A stretch of DNA of 46,159 nt from positions 1-46,159 of the forward strand of contig PYJD01000012.1 of the NCBI GenBank assembly GCA_003635315.1, given 5' to 3'. Of this stretch, positions 18,356 through 27,547 are shown piece after piece; the first letter of the stretch is position 1, and every line of letters starts with the position of its first letter. Position numbers and translations under genes: made by a program. This DNA is from Candidatus Poribacteria bacterium. GTDB lineage: Bacteria; Poribacteria; WGA-4E; WGA-3G. Under the pieces are notes generated by a model, which was not told the DNA's origin, ran no database searches, and saw nothing but the letters and a program-made list of their open reading frames with translations.

Positions 18356-18703
18356 TTAACTTTCGTTTGTCAATGCTGTGATGGCTTCGTCTTCTGTATT
18401 GAAATGTTCAAAAATACTTGCAAGACGACTCCGGACTATAAGATTTTTGATATTCTTTCCTACATTGAGTACGCCAACCCTACCACCTTTTCTGGTAATT
18501 GTCACATGTGCACCCATAAGCGTACCAAGACCTGAACTATCCATCATATTAACTTTTTCAAAATCAATTAGGATCTTGGGTGAATCAGAAGCATCAACCT
18601 CTGTCGTAATTGTCTCTCGTAATTCAGAAACACTGGTTCCCATTATCTTCCCGGCAGGTTCTAAGATTGTTACACCATCTTTGTGTCGTACTGTCGTTGC
18701 CAT
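18356..18703 (-). CDS. STAS-domain anti-sigma factor antagonist (paralogue)
   Basis: 115 residues, single STAS domain with MMDSSGLGTLMGAH as the phosphorylatable loop. AAGGAG lies eight bases before the ATG. It is the first gene of the minus-strand run STAS-STAS-Usp-histidine kinase-receiver-PP2C, so it is probably transcribed from the ~630-bp spacer upstream. The presence of three STAS antagonists in one cluster suggests several inputs converging on one kinase or several kinase partners. Confidence 0.9.
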   Translation of the reverse strand: MATTVRHKDGVTILEPAGKIMGTSVSELRETITTEVDASDSPKILIDFEKVNMMDSSGLGTLMGAHVTITRKGGRVGVLNVGKNIKNLIVRSRLASIFEHFNTEDEAITALTNES

Positions 18704-19332
18704 TTTTTACTCCTTCATTCAATGTATAATTATACGATAGCAAGATAATTATAGTTCTCAATTATATAGGATTAGAAAATATATGTCAACAAAATGTAAT
18801 AATCCTGATTTGGATTTTCTCAGAATATAAAGGTAACTAACCTATATAATGCATATTTTAATGTTTTTTGGTATATATAACCTAATCTGTAGGTCTTAGT
18901 TATTTGAGAACTTCATTTTTAATAATAAATTGATGTTTATTGTTTAGCTATTTTTTAGTAGGTTATATGCAATTTGTGCTTTATAATCTAACAGAGTAAA
19001 CGTTATAGAAATGTGTATGTTTACACCTATTATGGATTACAAATTACATAGTTGAAATGCCATAATTAAGAAGATAATTTATACTATAAACAAGATAATA
19101 TTGGTAATAAGTAAGACTTGTAGTTGATGTAGAGAGTTCGATAAATTATATACTATGGTGTTTGTGAATTTTATATTCAATAATTAAACTTGGGTAAACT
19201 ATACACTAAACATAATAGCGAAATTCTTTTGGATTGGCTGAATGACTATTGTAGCCGTATTTTCACTTGTAAAGATCCGTAGAAATGATTATACTTAAAA
19301 CACTATTACATTATCTCAAAGAAAGAAATTAA
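18704..19332. other. Long AT-rich divergent spacer (STAS operon / radC)
   Basis: About 630 bases with no convincing gene. It must hold promoters for both directions; several TATAAT-like boxes are present, but the local AT content is so high that I cannot choose one with a good -35. No strong hairpin seen. Confidence 0.5.
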
Positions 19333-20079
19333 ATGTATTCAGTTGACAATTTAAGAATAAAAGACCTTCCAAAAGACGAACAACCACGCGAACGACTCTA
19401 TAAACTTGGTCCCTCTCAGTTAAAAACTTCCGAACTTATAGCCCTTATATTAAAAAGTGGCTTTAAAGGTACAACAGCTCTTCAACTCGGTGAACAGATC
19501 CTAACTACTTATGACAATGACCTTAAACGAATGTCAGAGAATAGACCCAAACAGTTTGAGTCAGTAAAAGGAGTCGGTGCCGCAAAAGCAGCACAATTGG
19601 TCGCAGCTTTTGAATTAGGACGACGTTTAGCAAAATCACATTCCGAAAGAATTAAAATAGGCTCACCAAAGGATGTCGCTGATCATCTGATGCCTATTAT
19701 GCGGGACCTACGTAAAGAAGTTGTCTGTGTTATGTGTCTTGACACAAAAGGCGGTGTCGCAAGTCAAGGAATTGCTGGAGATACAGATAATGAAGTCAGT
19801 TGGGGTAAGAAATTATCAGAGAAAACTGTGTTTGAAGGTACTTTAAATGCAAGTGTCTTCCATCCACGGGAGATTTTCAGGTTTGCAATTGAAGAATCCG
19901 CAAATTCTATAGTACTTGCACATAATCATCCATCAGGTGATCCTCAACCGAGTCAAGAAGACATTCGTGCCACAAAACAACTCATTGAGGCGGGAAATTA
20001 TGTCGGCATTAAAGTATTAGACCATATAATTATTGGTGATGGTATATTCTATAGCCTAAAGGAAGAAGGTGTTATTTAA
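19333..20079 (+). CDS. radC: RadC-family JAMM/MPN+ protein
   Basis: 248 residues. The N-terminal UPF0758 region contains a helix-hairpin-helix (SVKGVGAAKAAQL, ~77-90); the C-terminal domain carries the metal-binding JAMM motif HNHPSGDPQPS (H197, H199, D203). The family was once linked to DNA repair, but the function is uncertain; it is metal-dependent by motif. The start gives the usual N terminus (RIKDLPKDEQPRERL) and has an A/G-rich weak ribosome-binding site. Its 3' end overlaps the convergent rlmB gene by eight bases. Confidence 0.93.
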   Translation: MYSVDNLRIKDLPKDEQPRERLYKLGPSQLKTSELIALILKSGFKGTTALQLGEQILTTYDNDLKRMSENRPKQFESVKGVGAAKAAQLVAAFELGRRLAKSHSERIKIGSPKDVADHLMPIMRDLRKEVVCVMCLDTKGGVASQGIAGDTDNEVSWGKKLSEKTVFEGTLNASVFHPREIFRFAIEESANSIVLAHNHPSGDPQPSQEDIRATKQLIEAGNYVGIKVLDHIIIGDGIFYSLKEEGVI

Positions 20080-20809
20080 CCGTACGCTGCCTTAATACCT
20101 CATATAATAATACACCTGCTGTTACAGATACGTTCAATGAGTTGATCTGTCCCTCCATAGGTAGATGTACCATATAGTCACATTTCTGTTTAACCAACCG
20201 ACGAATTCCTTGACCTTCATTACCCAATACAAGACAGAGTGGAACTGTAAAATCTGCAGATGTATAAGGTTGATCCGCATCACCAGAGGCACCAACAACC
20301 CAGACTCCTACAGCTTTTAATCTTTCAATTGTTTGAGCAAGATTTGTAACTCTTGCTATGGGTGTATATTCTGCACTTCCTGCAGCTGCTTTATGTACCG
20401 CTGGTGTGATATTCACAGCATTATTCTTAGGTATTAACACGCCATCTGTTTCGGTAGCGTTTGCTGTCCTAAGAATCGCACCAAAATTCCTTGGATCTTG
20501 TATTTGATCTAACATGATCACAATCGGAGGAACACCCTTTTTCTTCTGGATTCCTTCCAACAATTTAGAAAAATCTGTATATTGAAATTCACTGATGTCA
20601 GCAATTACTCCCTGATGGTTCGTATGATATCTATCAAGTTGGTTTCTGGGGCATCGTTGAATCCGAATACCCTTTCTCCTTGCTGCATTTATGATTTCTT
20701 GAAGACGAGGATGATGATTGTCTTTGGCAATCCATATTTGATCTATAGTCCGTAAATTACTTAAAATTGCTTCCATGACAGGATTTCTTCCTACAATTCT
20801 ATCAGGCAT
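20072..20809 (-). CDS. rlmB: 23S rRNA (guanosine-2'-O)-methyltransferase, TrmH/SpoU family
   Basis: 245 residues with an N-terminal substrate-binding domain (GRNPVMEAI start) and the knotted SPOUT domain: motif 1 DQIQDPRNFGAILRTA, motif 2 LVLGNEGQGI and motif 3 LPMEGQINSLNVSVTAGVLL. These use SAM to methylate a 2'-hydroxyl in rRNA or tRNA; the RlmB assignment (23S G2251) rests on overall layout and length. GAGGA lies six bases before the ATG. Confidence 0.9.
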   Translation of the reverse strand: MPDRIVGRNPVMEAILSNLRTIDQIWIAKDNHHPRLQEIINAARRKGIRIQRCPRNQLDRYHTNHQGVIADISEFQYTDFSKLLEGIQKKKGVPPIVIMLDQIQDPRNFGAILRTANATETDGVLIPKNNAVNITPAVHKAAAGSAEYTPIARVTNLAQTIERLKAVGVWVVGASGDADQPYTSADFTVPLCLVLGNEGQGIRRLVKQKCDYMVHLPMEGQINSLNVSVTAGVLLYEVLRQRTVK

Positions 20810-20846
20810 TATATGTCCTCATCAGGGAGATGCAAGTAGAAAATTC

Positions 20847-21086
20847 TTAATTTCCACGGACGAATTTTACATCTGGACCACGAGGAGTGATTTTAATATC
20901 TGGGTCATCCTCCTGACACTTAACACAAGTTATGTCGCCAACATTCGCAGTTTCCATTTGAGGAGCCAGTTTACCTAATTTAAAGACAAAACTCATCATT
21001 TCGTCAGCTGGTATTTTCCCACCACAATTGCCACATGGAATGGCTTCCCCCTCCTTAAGTTTGGTTAATAATTCTGATGCTTTCAT
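20847..21086 (-). CDS. Small zinc-ribbon-like protein, unknown
   Basis: 79 residues with two CxxC knuckles, CGNC (18-21) and CVKC (54-57), which could bind one Zn2+. Between them is a hydrophobic stretch too short and polar to be a membrane helix. AAGGAG sits 11 bases before the ATG. It precedes rlmB in the same direction with a 37-base gap and may be co-transcribed. I do not recognise the family. Confidence 0.65.
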   Translation of the reverse strand: MKASELLTKLKEGEAIPCGNCGGKIPADEMMSFVFKLGKLAPQMETANVGDITCVKCQEDDPDIKITPRGPDVKFVRGN

Positions 21087-21131
21087 GTTTCTTAGTCTCC
21101 TTGGAAATTATTACTATATAATCCTTTATAA

Positions 21132-21187
21132 GGTGAAATTTTGACATAATTACACCTTACTTGTAGGAGCGATCTCCGAATCGCGAT
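21132..21187. repeat. Left arm of a ~57-bp inverted repeat flanking iolD
   Basis: This 56-bp sequence, from GGTGAAATTTTGACATAAT to TCTCCGAATCGCGAT, matches the reverse complement of 23156-23213 with about one mismatch and a two-base gap. Its right half is the palindromic repeat TAGGAGCGATCTCCGAATCG that also occurs three times near 33.8 kb. Confidence 0.85.
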
Positions 21188-21198
21188 TGTCTATATTA

Positions 21199-23064
21199 CT
21201 ACAGAAAATAACGTTCTTTCTGTTTTGCCTCTTTATAAGCTTCATAGGCTTCTTTCGCACTATCTACATCTGATACTTCTGCTACTGGTACATCCCACCA
21301 TGATTCATATTGTGGTACGCCAACATCATAATCTACATCAATTGTCACTACAGTAGTAGTCTTAGCTTCACGTGCTTCCTGTAAAGCAGACTTTAGACTT
21401 TGAACGGTTGTCGCTTCTATGACATTAGCACCAAGACTCTTTGCATTTTCTGCTAAATTAACCGGTAAGAAATCTCCATGTAATTCCCCAGAATTAGGAT
21501 CACGATAACGAAATCGCGTGGCAAAGCCTTCAGCACCTGTAGCTCTGGATAAACCGCCAATACTACTATGTCCGTTATTATTAACTAACACTATAATCAG
21601 TTTATAATCTTCTTGGATTGAAGTAATAATCTCTTGTGCCAACATTAGATACGATCCATCTCCTACAAGCACATATACATCTCGGTTAGGAGCTGCCATT
21701 TTTATACCTAATCCACCCGCAATTTCATACCCCATACAAGAATACCCGTATTCAAGATGGAATTGTTTAGGATTACGGGTACGCCATAGTTTATGGAGAT
21801 CTCCAGGTAGACTACCAGCAGCACAGACAACAACATCTTCAGGTCTTGAAAAGTCATTGACCACACCAATCACCTCACTTTGAGCAGGTAAAGGGTGATT
21901 GTTAATGCGGTACAAACGTTCTACCTCTTCTTCCCATTCCTCTTTAAATACAGAAATACGTTTTGCATAATCTATATCAACTTTATAATCTTGTAATGCC
22001 TCAATTAATTCTGTCAGAGTTTCTTGTGCATCCGCTACTAACGGTAGAGCTGAATGTTTAGCAGCATCGAACTCAGCAATATTGATATTTATGAATCGAA
22101 CATCAGGATTTTGAAATGCAGTCTTTGAGGCTGTGGTAAAATCACTTAATCTTGTACCAATTGCAATTACTAAATCAGTTTCACGGGCAAGTATATTTGC
22201 CCCCGGTGTACCCGTTGCACCTATTGCACCAAGATTATTGGGATGATCATGGTTAAGCGATCCTTTTCCTGCAAATGTTTCCCCAACTGGGATACCTGTT
22301 TGTTCGACAAACTTGGCTAAATGTTCAGTTGCCTCACTATATATCACACCACCCCCGGCAATTATTAAAGGGTGTTTGCTTCCTGAAATCCAATCTATTG
22401 CGTTCTTAAGTAAATTGCTATCAGGACGAGGTCTTGGAATAGTATACACCCTTTTTTCAAACAACTCTTCTGGATACGGATAGGCTTCTGCTTGAACATC
22501 TTGCGGTAATGCAAGGGTTACAGTGCCAGTATCAACTTGAGAAGTGAGTATACGCATTGCTTCAGGTAAGGCGGTAATAATCTGTTCTGGACGGTTAATA
22601 CGGTCCCAATACCGAGAAATTGGTTTAAAACAATCATTAACAGATATATCTTGAGAATTTGGGGATTCTAACTGTTGTAACACTGGTGCCACTAATCGAG
22701 TTGAAAATATGTCTCCAGGTAAGAGCAACACAGGCAATCGGTTTATTGTTGCTCCTGCTGCACCTGTAAGCATGTTCGTCGCACCAGGACCAATTGATGT
22801 AGTGCAGGCAATAGTACTAAGCCGATTACTCATTTTAGCATAAGCCGCAGCAGTGTGAACCATGGACTGCTCATTACGTGTCTGAAAAAACCGAAATGAA
22901 TCTGAATATTGGTGTAATGCCTGACCGATCCCTGCAACATTCCCGTGTCCAAAAATTCCAAACATTCCAGCAAAAAAAGCGGTCTCTTTTCCATCTCTCT
23001 CAACATATTGTTGGGTAAGATATTGCACAATGGCTTGACCCATTGTTAGTTTTCGAGTTTTCAT
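21199..23064 (-). CDS. iolD: 3D-(3,5/4)-trihydroxycyclohexane-1,2-dione acylhydrolase (IolD)
   Basis: A ThDP-dependent enzyme that opens the ring of the inositol breakdown intermediate to 5-deoxy-glucuronate. 621 residues is the normal length. It starts TMGQAIVQYLTQQY and contains FAGMFGIFGHGNVAGIGQAL, RNEQSMVHTAAAYAK (with the ThDP-activating Glu) and the C-terminal ThDP/Mg motif GDGSYLMLAQE ... NNNGHSS. AAGGA is eight bases before the ATG. It lies downstream of iolC in the same direction but is separated from it by 172 bases that include repeats. iolB, iolE and iolG are not in the window. Confidence 0.93.
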   Translation of the reverse strand: MKTRKLTMGQAIVQYLTQQYVERDGKETAFFAGMFGIFGHGNVAGIGQALHQYSDSFRFFQTRNEQSMVHTAAAYAKMSNRLSTIACTTSIGPGATNMLTGAAGATINRLPVLLLPGDIFSTRLVAPVLQQLESPNSQDISVNDCFKPISRYWDRINRPEQIITALPEAMRILTSQVDTGTVTLALPQDVQAEAYPYPEELFEKRVYTIPRPRPDSNLLKNAIDWISGSKHPLIIAGGGVIYSEATEHLAKFVEQTGIPVGETFAGKGSLNHDHPNNLGAIGATGTPGANILARETDLVIAIGTRLSDFTTASKTAFQNPDVRFININIAEFDAAKHSALPLVADAQETLTELIEALQDYKVDIDYAKRISVFKEEWEEEVERLYRINNHPLPAQSEVIGVVNDFSRPEDVVVCAAGSLPGDLHKLWRTRNPKQFHLEYGYSCMGYEIAGGLGIKMAAPNRDVYVLVGDGSYLMLAQEIITSIQEDYKLIIVLVNNNGHSSIGGLSRATGAEGFATRFRYRDPNSGELHGDFLPVNLAENAKSLGANVIEATTVQSLKSALQEAREAKTTTVVTIDVDYDVGVPQYESWWDVPVAEVSDVDSAKEAYEAYKEAKQKERYFL

Positions 23065-23109
23065 AGTAATTATCCTTATTATGGTAGAATATACAATTTA
23101 TTCTACATA

Positions 23110-23213
23110 CTAACTTGTAGGAGGGAATTCCGATTCCCGATTATCAAAGGGTTTGATCGCGATTCGGAGATCGCTCCTACAAGTAAGGTGTGTAATTATG
23201 TCAATATTTCACC
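23110..23213. repeat. Palindromic repeats and right arm of the iolD-flanking inverted repeat
   Basis: 23156-23213 is the right arm of the ~57-bp inverted repeat around iolD. Next to it, 23115-23142 holds a related palindrome, TAGGAGGGAATTCCGATTCC, which recurs in inverse orientation at about 33963-33987. Confidence 0.8.
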
Positions 23214-23236
23214 ATATAGTTCTTATAAATACGTTA

Positions 23237-24235
23237 TCATGCTTCCTGTTGTGCAATAAAGGTATTTACTTCTTCCATAGTAGGCATAAAGTTTGCACAT
23301 CCATGTCGTGTAACAACTATTGCACCAGTAGCATTACCAAGCCGTGCTGCTTTTTCCCAATCCCATTCATTTAAGATTCCATAGATAAATCCGCTTGCAA
23401 AGGCATCTCCTGCACCGAGTGTGTTATAGATTTCAACGGGATAGGGTGGAGATTGGATAACTTCCCCAGTTTTCAGATGTATTTCTGCACCATCACTACC
23501 ACGTTTAACTACAAGTGCTTCTGTACCTGAATCAAGGATGTTAGAAATCGCCGTATTCAAATCTCCATCAATATTAGGATTTGAAATTTGAGAGTGTTCA
23601 ATCGATAAATCAGATATACTGTAAAGCGATGCTGCTTTTATTTCCTCTTCAGTGCCAATAGCAATATTTATATTCTGTAAAATATTCCGAATACTAATTC
23701 CATAAGCGCGTGGGTCATGCCACTGATCAGCTCGAAAATCTAAGTCCAGAAACACTAAACGTTCCAATTCTTTCGCTTGTTCTATAGCAAATAATGTAGC
23801 ACTTCGACTCGGCTCCTTACTAAGACCTGTGCCAGATATAAGTATAGCACGACTATCAACAATCGGAGATGCAATTACATCATCAATTGTCAATTCAATA
23901 TCGGCACAATTATCTCTGTAATATATTAAAGGAAACCGATCAGGTGGTTCTATACCCAGTACAACAGCACTGGTACGGTATCCCTCTTTAGTTACAATAT
24001 ACTTGGTTTCAACACCTTCCTCATTCAAGAACTTGATTAGGAATTCACCAACTGGATCATCCCCTATGGCAGTTAACAGTGCAGAGTTCAATCCCAAACG
24101 ACGTGTGCCAACACTGATATTTGTGGGACACCCTCCTACAAATGCACCAAAACTTGTGATTTCTGGAAATGGACTTCCAACATCATTAGAATATAGGTCT
24201 ATGGAACTTCTACCAATTGTGAGAATATCATACAT
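23237..24235 (-). CDS. iolC: 5-dehydro-2-deoxygluconokinase (IolC, PfkB family)
   Basis: Phosphorylates 2-deoxy-5-keto-gluconate in the inositol pathway. 332 residues with IolC-like N terminus (LTIGRSSIDLYSNDVG), FVGGCPTNISVGTRRLG as PfkB signature 1, and NTLGAGDAFASGF as signature 2 with the catalytic Asp in GAGD. The GCPTN segment, the length and the neighbouring iolD favour IolC over other PfkB kinases. It has no obvious ribosome-binding site. Confidence 0.92.
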   Translation of the reverse strand: MYDILTIGRSSIDLYSNDVGSPFPEITSFGAFVGGCPTNISVGTRRLGLNSALLTAIGDDPVGEFLIKFLNEEGVETKYIVTKEGYRTSAVVLGIEPPDRFPLIYYRDNCADIELTIDDVIASPIVDSRAILISGTGLSKEPSRSATLFAIEQAKELERLVFLDLDFRADQWHDPRAYGISIRNILQNINIAIGTEEEIKAASLYSISDLSIEHSQISNPNIDGDLNTAISNILDSGTEALVVKRGSDGAEIHLKTGEVIQSPPYPVEIYNTLGAGDAFASGFIYGILNEWDWEKAARLGNATGAIVVTRHGCANFMPTMEEVNTFIAQQEA

Positions 24236-24468
24236 GAGGTGAATTGCTAATCAAAAAGGGTTAGTCAGATTAAGTCAGGATTAATTAGGTTATATCTGAA
24301 CCTGAGTTTGTTTATAGGAACATGAACTTTAGATCTAAACAACCGTCGTAAACCCAGACCGGGTAGGAGCGGTTTGATACGCTCCGGATTTTACTCAGAA
24401 ACTGTAAATACCACATAACCTTCGATTTAAAATCAGAAAATAAAAGACAATTACGGTTAAGGAAGGAT
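24236..24468. repeat. Spacer with a GTAGGAGCGGTTTG palindromic repeat
   Basis: 24363-24386 contains GTAGGAGCGGTTTGATACGC, a degenerate member of the palindromic family seen intact at 35119-35139. The remaining spacer shows no gene. Confidence 0.6.
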
Positions 24469-26472
24469 TTACTTCTCATTATATTCATAACCTTCATTCC
24501 AAATTGTATCCACAAGTTTTTTCGCTTCTATCACTGCTTTTGTAGGACTCTCCAACTTTTCACCAATTGATAGGATCAACATATAGAAATCATAAGCAGT
24601 TTGTAGTTCACCATTAATATGGGCACTTTCTGCAGCATTGAAATAACAAACAGTTGCAGCAGATTCACACTTTTCAACATCTATCGGTAGTTGGGCATAT
24701 TGATAATTATCCGCTGCGAGGATGTATGATTTACCTGCTTCAAACCATGCCCGTTGCATCTCAAGCTGTCTTGCTAAATGTAGGTAATATACCCCACCAT
24801 TTTTAGCATTCTTTTTTGCTTCCCTCTGTTTTTTTGCTGCTGCATAAGCAAAACGAGCACGAGTATAACAGTTCGCTACAAGTTCGATTTCGTCTAACCG
24901 AACAAAACGTTTAGCATACCTGTAGTAAAATGCGCCAAGTCGTTTATATTGCGCAATACAACGTTTCATATTGTCTTGTTGTGTATATATTTGTGCTTGT
25001 TGATAAATATATGCTGCTTCCTCTTCATGAGGGTATTGTATATCTTCGTGAACTTTATCTAAAAGGAATTCAGGTGAAGCTTCTTCAATTAAAGCTCGAT
25101 AATTCTTTGCTGGCTGTATTGGTGGGTTTTGACTATGTTTCTGGTTGTATTCTTCTATTGAGAAATCTGCTGCAAATTCAGAGTCAGTTTCATCCTGCAG
25201 TCCAATTTCTGTATGTGTATCTGGGATAGATAATAGATCGTCAAGTTGATCTTTTTCAGGTTCAGACAACTCAGCTATGATCTCAGCAAGCTCTTCTACA
25301 GTCAATTCCACTTTCTTCGGTACAATTTCACTCATGTCCTTAAATAGAGAATCAGCTTGTTGAACAAGTTCATTATCCTGTAAAGAGAGATTATGGGCTT
25401 TATTTAATTCAGTCAGTGTATTTTCTAAGTCATTATTTTGTGCATAGCCAATAGCGTCAGTATAATGTTGTCTAAGTCGTATTTTAAGTCGTTCTCGATT
25501 GTCCCTTTCAGCTCGATTCCGTTTTTCAAAGAATAAATTCTGATTAATACGTTCTGCAATATCTATTTCTAATCGGAAGGTATTTCTACATCGTTCAAGG
25601 GCACTCGCTAATTCAGTTTCCGGGGAATTAGAACTTTGGGCAATGAGTATAGATGCTTGTTGCTCATATTGCCAACGACGTATCCGATCAAGTTCATCAT
25701 ACATCTCCTCCGCAGTCTGAAACCGTTTATCTACATCACGATGAAGGGCTTTCAGGGCAAAATGTCTGAATTCTTCTGGACATTTATCCAGATGCTCTAT
25801 CTCTCCTGAGGCTTTTTTCTTATCTATTTCATCTGCTTCACCAGAAAAAGGGAATTGTTTTGTTAATGCTTCATACAAGACTAATCCGGTTGCATAGAGA
25901 TCTGCCCTATAATCGTAAGCCCCGTAATGCTGTTCTGGTGCCATATAGCGTCTTGTACCCGTCATAGTTACAGCAAATTCGGTTGAATCTCCAAAAATAC
26001 GGGCAATACTAAAATCAGCAATTTTAGCTCTTTTGGCATTAGTCAGTAGGATATTTTGGGGTTTTATATCTCGATGTAAGATATTATGGGCATGGGCTGC
26101 TTTTAATCCATTGCAAATATCTACGCCAATATTTACAACTTCGTTCAGTGTTAATGCACCTTGTTGAACGATCTTATGTAGGTTCATCCCCTCAATATAT
26201 TCCATGACTATCCAGGCAAGACAATTGTCACTACCCGGTTCAACAGTATGTATTGAGACAATATTTGGATGTCCACTGATATTAGACATGGCTTGAAGTT
26301 CAGTGAGTAAATACCGAATCCTGTCTTCAGGATAAGCATCTTTTGCAAGTGCTTTGATTGCAACAATACGGTTTGTCATCTCTTCGCGGGCGCGAAATAC
26401 AGACGAAAAACTACCTCCGCTGAGGTATTCAAGCAACCGATATTTACCTAAGATGAGTTCGTTTATTTTCAT
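24469..26472 (-). CDS. Eukaryote-type Ser/Thr protein kinase with long helical C-terminal region
   Basis: 667 residues. Residues ~10-270 are a kinase: glycine loop SGGSFSSVF (18-26), ATP-anchoring K40 in VAIKAL, catalytic loop HRDIKPQN (D135, N140) and APE (178-180). The metal-binding DFG is DFS (153-155), a noticeable change. Residues ~270-667 are alpha-helical and charged, with TPR-like stretches rich in Tyr/Ala (YYRYAKRF, RARFAYAAAKKQ, GKSYILAADNYQYAQ). There is no transmembrane helix, unlike most PknB proteins, so it is probably cytoplasmic. Targets are unknown; it is not obviously coupled to the iol genes. Confidence 0.9.
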   Translation of the reverse strand: MKINELILGKYRLLEYLSGGSFSSVFRAREEMTNRIVAIKALAKDAYPEDRIRYLLTELQAMSNISGHPNIVSIHTVEPGSDNCLAWIVMEYIEGMNLHKIVQQGALTLNEVVNIGVDICNGLKAAHAHNILHRDIKPQNILLTNAKRAKIADFSIARIFGDSTEFAVTMTGTRRYMAPEQHYGAYDYRADLYATGLVLYEALTKQFPFSGEADEIDKKKASGEIEHLDKCPEEFRHFALKALHRDVDKRFQTAEEMYDELDRIRRWQYEQQASILIAQSSNSPETELASALERCRNTFRLEIDIAERINQNLFFEKRNRAERDNRERLKIRLRQHYTDAIGYAQNNDLENTLTELNKAHNLSLQDNELVQQADSLFKDMSEIVPKKVELTVEELAEIIAELSEPEKDQLDDLLSIPDTHTEIGLQDETDSEFAADFSIEEYNQKHSQNPPIQPAKNYRALIEEASPEFLLDKVHEDIQYPHEEEAAYIYQQAQIYTQQDNMKRCIAQYKRLGAFYYRYAKRFVRLDEIELVANCYTRARFAYAAAKKQREAKKNAKNGGVYYLHLARQLEMQRAWFEAGKSYILAADNYQYAQLPIDVEKCESAATVCYFNAAESAHINGELQTAYDFYMLILSIGEKLESPTKAVIEAKKLVDTIWNEGYEYNEK

Positions 26473-26678
26473 GTCTGTAGTGTTCTGAAGAAAGCATTAT
26501 GATATAGTTAGAGGATATATTGAAACTATTAATGAAATTACCAAATTACATTATGACTGTCAACGTTAAAGTCCGTAAATAGAAAAATATAAAAGTAATA
26601 TACACTATCAAATACTAAGTCAATACCTGTATCTAATAGTTGATGTAAGTGACGTGTCTTGAGAATAGAATGTTTAAA

Positions 26679-27320
26679 TTATCTGGAAGAATTAACAGCA
26701 GATACCAAATCTCTCGCTCGTTGGGTGAGTCTCTTAAAATCTCCAGACTCTATGATGGTATTACTAACAAGTGCACTTCCCACCCCTAAAGCAGCTGAAC
26801 CTGCCTTGATGAAGTCACCAGCATTTTCAATGTTGATACCACCAGTTGGTATAAGTGGGATTTGTGGAAGCGGGGCTTTGATGTCTTTGATATAGGAAGG
26901 TCCAACACCACTTGATGGAAACACTTTCACATAATCAGCACCTGTTTCCCAAGCATATAAAATCTCTGTTGGTGTGAACGCACCAGGTATCACAACTTTG
27001 CCATATCGATTACAAGCATCAATCACATCTTTCTTCGTCACTGGACTAACAACAAATTCAGCCCCCGCAAGCATGGCTACTCGTGCGGTTTCTGCATCGA
27101 GTACTGACCCTACCCCAATTAGAACTTCATCTCCTAATTGATTCGATACTTCTGTTATCACATTTAATGCACCTGGCGTTGTCATCGTAATTTCTATGAC
27201 ATCAACACCCCCATTTTTTATTGCCTCTGCAGTTTTAATTAGTTCATTTGAACTATTTGCGCGAATTATTGCTACGATACCACTTGACTCTATACGTTGC
27301 ATCTGTTCAAATTTTGTCAT
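26679..27320 (-). CDS. eda: KDPG / KHG aldolase
   Basis: Splits 2-keto-3-deoxy-6-phosphogluconate to pyruvate and glyceraldehyde 3-phosphate (and/or acts on 4-hydroxy-2-oxoglutarate). 213 residues, a class I (beta/alpha)8 barrel. The base Glu is in VDVIEITMTTPGAL and the Schiff-base Lys in ADYVKVFPSS; GVGSVLDAETARVA and PTGGINIENAGDF mark the phosphate-binding loops. I chose the ATG at 27320 (MTKFEQMQ) because GAGG is six bases upstream; an ATG four codons earlier lacks a site. It fits sugar-acid catabolism along with the iol genes. Confidence 0.92.
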   Translation of the reverse strand: MTKFEQMQRIESSGIVAIIRANSSNELIKTAEAIKNGGVDVIEITMTTPGALNVITEVSNQLGDEVLIGVGSVLDAETARVAMLAGAEFVVSPVTKKDVIDACNRYGKVVIPGAFTPTEILYAWETGADYVKVFPSSGVGPSYIKDIKAPLPQIPLIPTGGINIENAGDFIKAGSAALGVGSALVSNTIIESGDFKRLTQRARDLVSAVNSSR

Positions 27321-27420
27321 AGACTGCCTCATTTATTGTACTTATAAAATCACCTATGAATTATTGTAATTCAAATGTTACCCAATTGCCATAAATTACT
27401 TTCTATTTCACAAATTTGAC

Positions 27421-27449
27421 TTGCTATAAAGGCTAAATTGTGGTAAGAT
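27421..27449 (+). promoter_or_regulatory. Probable promoter of the CNNM gene pair
   Basis: -35 TTGCTA (27421-27426), 17-base spacer, -10 TAAGAT (27444-27449), about 100 bases before the ATG at 27548. Confidence 0.45.
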
Positions 27450-27547
27450 TTATCTAATTATACACAATGATTGTCATGATGCTATAAAAATACGACTGAA
27501 AAGAGGTTAAATTCCGGACGAATTTCTATGATCGTCCACTCAAGAGA

